Assembly: GCF_008831075.1 (NCBI RefSeq)
Contig: NZ_WBJX01000002.1
Span: 558,001-622,000 of the forward strand
Direction of reading: 5' to 3'
Source of the DNA: Pseudoclavibacter terrae
GTDB taxonomy: Bacteria > Actinomycetota > Actinomycetes > Actinomycetales > Microbacteriaceae
DNA length: 64,000 nt
Shown here: in pieces, positions 59,819 to 64,000 of the stretch
Position numbering within the stretch: the stretch's first letter is position 1
Layout: every line of letters starts with the position of its first letter
Made by a program: the position numbers and the translations under genes
Notes under the pieces: generated by a model
The model's input: only the letters and a program-made list of their open reading frames with translations
Databases searched by the model: none
What the model was told of the DNA's origin: nothing

Positions 59819-62365
59819 ATGAGCACAACACGCAACGACGACTCCTCAGCGATGAGCGAGCAGCGCATCGAGGACATCGACGTCTCCACCGAGATGCAGT
59901 CCTCCTTCCTCGAGTACGCCTACTCGGTCATCTACGCCAGGGCTCTCCCTGACGCACGCGACGGGCTCAAGCCCGTGCAGCGACGCATCCTCTACCAGAT
60001 GGCGGAGATGGGGCTCCGGCCGGATCGTGGGCACGTGAAGTCGGCTCGTGTCGTCGGCGAGGTGATGGGGCGCCTGCACCCGCACGGCGACACCGCCATC
60101 TACGACGCGCTCGTCCGCATGGCTCAGGGGTTCGTGCAGCGGGTGCCGACGATCGACGGCCACGGCAACTTCGGGTCGCTCGACGACGGTCCCGCGGCTC
60201 CCCGCTACACGGAGGCGAGGCTCGACGCAGCCGCACTGGCGCTCACGGCTGAGCTCGACGAGGACGTCGTCGACTTCGTTCCCAACTACGACAACTCGAC
60301 GACGCAGCCCGAAGTGCTCCCGGCCGCCTGGCCGCACCTGCTCGTGAACGGTGCCAGCGGCATCGCCGTCGGCATGGCGACCAACATGGCGCCGCACAAT
60401 CTCGGCGAGGTGATCGCTGGAGCCCTGCATCTGCTGGAGAACCCGGGCGCGACGCTCGAGGAGATCATGCAGTTCATCCCCGGGCCGGACCTGCCCTCGG
60501 GCGCTCGCATCACGGGCCTCGACGGCATCCGGGATGCGTACGCGGGCGGGCGGGGCTCGTTCCGGACGCGCGCGACGGCCAGCGTCGAGCGCGTCACGGC
60601 GCGCAAATCCGGCATCGTCGTCACCGAGCTCCCCTACATGGTCGGGCCCGAGAAGGTCATCGAGAAGATCAAGGACGGGGTGCAGGCCAAGAAGCTGGCT
60701 GGCATCAGCGACGTCGCCGACCTCACGGACCGCAAGCACGGCCTCCGGCTCGTCATCGAGATCAAGACGGGCTTCGATCCGGAAGCCGTGCTCGAGCAGC
60801 TGTACCGGCACACCCCGCTCGAGGACATGTTCCACATCAACAACGTGGCGCTCGTCGACGGAGGGCCGCAGACGCTCGGCCTCATCGAGCTGCTCCGCGT
60901 GTACCTCGACCACCGCATCCAGGTGGTGCGCAGGCGAAGCGCCTTCCGTCTTGCGCGCAAGCTCGAACGGCTCCATCTCGTCGAGGGCCTCCTCGTCGCG
61001 ATCCTCGACATCGACGAGGTCATCCAGATCATTCGCTCGAGCGACGACGCATCGGCCGCCGGCGAGCGCCTGCGCATCGTCTTCGACCTCTCAGAGCTCC
61101 AGTCGGAGTACATCCTCGAGCTCCGGCTCCGCCGCCTCACGAAGTTCTCGCGCATCGAGCTCGAGGCGGAGCGCGACCAGCTGCGGCAGGAGATCGCCGA
61201 GCTCGAGCGGCTCCTCGGCGACGAGATCCTGCTCCGTGCTCGTGTCGGCGCGGAGCTCCGGGAGACCAGCGACCGGTTCGCGACGCCACGCCGGACGCTG
61301 CTGACCGAGGGAGTCGGCACTCCCCCGAAGCGCGGGAAGGCGATCGAGACGACCCAGCTGCAGCTCGCAGACTCCCCGACCCAGGTGCTGCTCTCCACGA
61401 CGGGCCGCCTGCTCCGCATCGACACGGTCGAGGCGGATGCACGCCTGCAGCAGCCGCCGAGGCGCAGCAAGCATGACGCCGTTCGGTCGCACGTGACCAC
61501 CACCGTGCAGGGCGAGCTCGGGGCGGTCACCAACCTCGGACGGCTCCTCCGCGTTCCCGTGGTGGCGCTCCCTTCCAGCCCGCAAGGGTCCGTGCTGCTC
61601 TCGGCCGGGGTGAAGGCACACGACTTCGTGGGCCTGACGAACGCCAAGGAGCAGGTCGTCGCCCTGGTGCCCATCGACCAGGAGACGCCGATCGCCCTGG
61701 GGACGAGGCTCGGCGTCGTCAAGCGGGTCACGGGCATCGACTTCGGGAAGAACCGCGAACTCGAGATCATGACGCTGAAGGCTGGCGACGAAGTCGTCGG
61801 TGCAGCGCTCGCCGCCGACGACGATGAGCTCGTCTTCGTCTCTGACGACGCTCAGCTGCTGCGCTTCTCCGGCAAGCTCGTCAGGCCGCAGGGCCGCTCT
61901 GCCGCGGGAATGGCAGGCATGAAGCTGTCGGACGGGGCCGTCGTGCTCTCGTTCGCCGTCGTGGCAGCGGCGAACATCGAGCTCGCGGAGGTCGCAAGCG
62001 TCGCGCGCAATGAGGACGCGCTCGAGGGAACAGATTCGGGGACGGCGAAGGTCTCGAGCCTCAGCGAGTTCCCCGCGAAGGGCCGGGCGACGGGTGGGGT
62101 CAGGGCCCAGCGCCTCCTCCGCGGCGAGCGCCGCCTCAGCGCAGCGTGGGTCGGGCCGGGCACCCCCTTCGGAAACGCCCGTGACGGCGCCGTCCGCGCG
62201 CTGCCGACCGGAGGCGCGAAGCGCGACGCGTCCGGAACCCCGCTTGAGCAGGTCGTGGACTTCATCGGCCGTGGCATCGGCGACCCGACGCCGTTACCCG
62301 GTGCCGAGGCTGAGGGGGCCGCGCCCGATTCCGAGGACACCACGGCCGCGTCCGTGACCGACTGA
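59819..62365 (+). CDS. parC: DNA topoisomerase IV subunit A (gyrase-A-like)
   Basis: DNA-cleaving subunit of a type IIA topoisomerase. The 848-residue product has SVIYARALPDARDGLKPVQRR (written in part), the quinolone pocket HPHGDTAIYDALVRMAQ with Thr at the position of E. coli GyrA Ser83, and catalytic Tyr130 in APRYTEARL. The C-terminal beta-pinwheel lacks a recognisable GyrA box (QRRGGKG), so decatenation rather than supercoiling is expected. ATG 59819 follows AGGTG. It converges on parE. Confidence 0.92.
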   Translation: MSTTRNDDSSAMSEQRIEDIDVSTEMQSSFLEYAYSVIYARALPDARDGLKPVQRRILYQMAEMGLRPDRGHVKSARVVGEVMGRLHPHGDTAIYDALVRMAQGFVQRVPTIDGHGNFGSLDDGPAAPRYTEARLDAAALALTAELDEDVVDFVPNYDNSTTQPEVLPAAWPHLLVNGASGIAVGMATNMAPHNLGEVIAGALHLLENPGATLEEIMQFIPGPDLPSGARITGLDGIRDAYAGGRGSFRTRATASVERVTARKSGIVVTELPYMVGPEKVIEKIKDGVQAKKLAGISDVADLTDRKHGLRLVIEIKTGFDPEAVLEQLYRHTPLEDMFHINNVALVDGGPQTLGLIELLRVYLDHRIQVVRRRSAFRLARKLERLHLVEGLLVAILDIDEVIQIIRSSDDASAAGERLRIVFDLSELQSEYILELRLRRLTKFSRIELEAERDQLRQEIAELERLLGDEILLRARVGAELRETSDRFATPRRTLLTEGVGTPPKRGKAIETTQLQLADSPTQVLLSTTGRLLRIDTVEADARLQQPPRRSKHDAVRSHVTTTVQGELGAVTNLGRLLRVPVVALPSSPQGSVLLSAGVKAHDFVGLTNAKEQVVALVPIDQETPIALGTRLGVVKRVTGIDFGKNRELEIMTLKAGDEVVGAALAADDDELVFVSDDAQLLRFSGKLVRPQGRSAAGMAGMKLSDGAVVLSFAVVAAANIELAEVASVARNEDALEGTDSGTAKVSSLSEFPAKGRATGGVRAQRLLRGERRLSAAWVGPGTPFGNARDGAVRALPTGGAKRDASGTPLEQVVDFIGRGIGDPTPLPGAEAEGAAPDSEDTTAASVTD

Positions 62366-62385
62366 CCGACAAACCCCGCGAGGGC

Positions 62386-62421
62386 GAAGAAGGCAGGCTC
62401 CCACGGGAGCCTGCCTTCTTC
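62386..62421. terminator. Bidirectional terminator between parC and parE
   Basis: A perfect 17-bp repeat (arms 62386-62402 and 62405-62421); the innermost pairs open to form the loop. It sits between convergent stop codons. Confidence 0.88.
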
Positions 62422-62442
62422 TGTGCTGCGAATCGGAGGCTG

Positions 62443-64000
62443 CTAGACGTCGATGTCCGCTCGCGCGACCTGCTCGGATCCCTCGATGATGAACTCCTTG
62501 CGCGGCGCCACATCGCTGCCCATGAGCAGGTCGAAGACGCGCTCCGCGTTGTGAGCGTCAGCGTTCGTGACTCGTCTCAGGAGGCGCGCGCTCGGGTCCA
62601 TGGTCGTGTTCCAGAGCTGGTCCTCATCCATCTCGCCGAGGCCCTTGTACCGTTGGATGGGGTCCTGGTAGCGCTTGCCCTGCTTCTCGAGCTTCGCGAG
62701 CAGCGTCTGCAGCTCCTTCTCGGAGTAGGTGTAGACCGTCTCGTTCGGCTTGCGGCCGGCGTGCATGATGACCACACGATGGAGGGGCGGGACGGCTGCG
62801 AAGACGCGGCCCGCATCGAGCATGGGGCGCATGTAGCGGAAGAAGAGCGTAAGCAGCAGCGTGCGGATGTGCGCGCCATCGACGTCGGCGTCGCTCATCA
62901 GGATGACCTTGCCGTAGCGGGCCTGGCCGATGTCGAAGCTCCGACCGGACCCCGCGCCGACGACCTGGATGATCGATGCGCACTCGGAGTTCGAGAGCAT
63001 GTCCGAGATCGAGGCCTTCTGCACGTTGAGGATCTTGCCGCGGATGGGCAGCAGGGCCTGGAACTCCGAGTTGCGCGCCGGCTTCGCCGTGCCGAGCGCG
63101 GAGTCCCCCTCCACGATGAACAGCTCGCTCTGAGCCACGTCGTTCGACCGGCAGTCGACGAGCTTCGTCGGCAGCGAGGAGCTCTCGAGCGCGTTCTTGC
63201 GCCGCTGCGTCTCCTTGTGGGCACGCGCGGAGAGGCGGGACTTCATCTCCTGCACGACCTTGTCGAGCAGGAGGTTCGTCTCAGCCTTGTCCTGGCGCTT
63301 CGTGGAGGCGAACTTCTCCGTCAGGCCGGCCGTCACGGCCTTCTGCACGATGGCCCGCGCCGCGGGTGTCCCGAGCACCTCCTTGGTCTGCCCCTCGAAC
63401 TGCGGCTCAGGGATGCGGACCGTCACGACGGCGGTGAGTCCGGCGAGGACGTCGTCCTTGTCGAGCTTGTCGTTGCCGACTTTCAGGCGCCTGGCGTTCT
63501 TCTCGACCTCTGCGCGGAAGAAGCGGAGCATGCCCTGCTCGAAGCCCGCGAGGTGAGATCCGCCCTTCGGTGTCGAGATGATGTTGACGAAGCTCTTCAC
63601 GTTGGTCTCGTACCCGGTTCCCCAGCGGAGCGCGAGGTCGACGTGCATCGTCCTCGCCACCTCTTTCGTCACGAGCTGGAGGCCTTCGTCGTCGAGCACG
63701 GGGATGGTCTCGGTGAACTCCCCGCTTCCTTCGATGCGCCACGTGTCCGTCGTGGGGGCGTCAGGGGCGAGGAAGTCGGCGAACTCGGTGATGCCGCCGT
63801 CGAACCGGAACCGCTGCGTCGTCGGCTCAGCCGACTCGTCGCGCGCGTCCTCGATCACCATCTCGAGTCCGGGCACCAGGAAGGCGGTCTGCCTCGCACG
63901 CTCGGCGAGGTCGTTCGTCTGGAAGCTCGCCTCGCGGATGAAGACCTGCGGGTCGGCCCAGTACCGCACTCTCGTTCCCGTGACGCCTCGCTTCGCCTTC
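62443..64000 (-). CDS. parE: DNA topoisomerase IV subunit B (gyrase-B-like), 5'-truncated by the window edge
   Basis: ATPase subunit partner of ParC. About 519 C-terminal codons are in the window; the ATP-binding N-terminus lies beyond the right edge. Visible are the transducer part starting GVTGTRVRYWAD, KTEFNVLL-type lysine region STPKGGSHLAGF, and the Toprim domain with FIVEGDSALG and LMSDADVDGAHI, the metal-binding Glu and DxD. PIQRYKGLGEMDEDQLW near the end is typical of the family. The open frame has no internal defect. Confidence 0.93.
   Translation of the reverse strand, partial: KAKRGVTGTRVRYWADPQVFIREASFQTNDLAERARQTAFLVPGLEMVIEDARDESAEPTTQRFRFDGGITEFADFLAPDAPTTDTWRIEGSGEFTETIPVLDDEGLQLVTKEVARTMHVDLALRWGTGYETNVKSFVNIISTPKGGSHLAGFEQGMLRFFRAEVEKNARRLKVGNDKLDKDDVLAGLTAVVTVRIPEPQFEGQTKEVLGTPAARAIVQKAVTAGLTEKFASTKRQDKAETNLLLDKVVQEMKSRLSARAHKETQRRKNALESSSLPTKLVDCRSNDVAQSELFIVEGDSALGTAKPARNSEFQALLPIRGKILNVQKASISDMLSNSECASIIQVVGAGSGRSFDIGQARYGKVILMSDADVDGAHIRTLLLTLFFRYMRPMLDAGRVFAAVPPLHRVVIMHAGRKPNETVYTYSEKELQTLLAKLEKQGKRYQDPIQRYKGLGEMDEDQLWNTTMDPSARLLRRVTNADAHNAERVFDLLMGSDVAPRKEFIIEGSEQVARADIDV

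Overview
The window is 64 kb of high-G+C chromosomal DNA from an actinobacterium, most likely a member of the Microbacteriaceae. Support comes from the gene orders thrS-HIT-pdxST-yebC-ruvCAB-yajC-secDF-rel and parC/parE-sepH-DUF4193-DUF3093-dut-DUF3710-DUF3159-acnA, from actinobacteria-restricted families (DUF3000, DUF3093, DUF3159, DUF3263, DUF3710, DUF4193, SepH) and from a DUF7882-type protein typical of that family. No prophage, transposase, rRNA or CRISPR array was seen.

Left block, 1-13.2 kb, minus strand: housekeeping genes, read from right to left. They are a small unknown protein, thrS, a HIT protein, pdxS-pdxT (vitamin B6), an M18 aminopeptidase, yebC, ruvC-ruvA-ruvB (Holliday junction resolution), yajC-secD-secF (Sec translocase accessory complex) and the start of rel ((p)ppGpp metabolism), which runs off the left edge.

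Accessory block, 13.4-44.7 kb: a fatty-acid desaturase; a compact NAD-salvage operon (PRPP-synthetase-like, NadV/NAMPT, NrtR-like regulator) behind a perfect palindrome; a flavin oxidoreductase overlapping a trehalose-synthase-like GH13 enzyme; a methyltransferase; four tRNA genes (Val-GAC, Cys, Gly, Val-CAC); a run of orphan membrane or surface proteins (22.3-27.4 kb), one frameshifted; an APC permease; several small DUF proteins; a sortase-like protein; a divergent ligD/ku pair for non-homologous end joining; a cell-wall-anchored extracellular nuclease; an ammonium transporter; a zapE/sufE divergent pair; and an alpha/beta hydrolase.

Right block, 44.8-64 kb: DUF3000 and RNase D; a thiolase and FadB-like pair for fatty-acid beta-oxidation; a glycerol-dehydrogenase-like enzyme; aconitase behind a perfect palindrome; the dut-DUF3710-DUF3159 operon; DUF3093; DUF4193; sepH; a phosphodiesterase-like protein; and convergent parC and parE (topoisomerase IV), with parE running off the right edge.

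Two architectural points recur. Many genes, especially in the accessory block, have a TANNNT hexamer exactly six bases before the start codon and no leader, which is the signature of leaderless transcripts. Most convergent junctions carry long, near-perfect hairpins that can act as bidirectional terminators. The strongest leads are the NAD-salvage operon and its operator, the sortase-like protein near a LAxTG-anchored nuclease, the orphan surface-protein cluster, and the operator-like palindrome upstream of aconitase.
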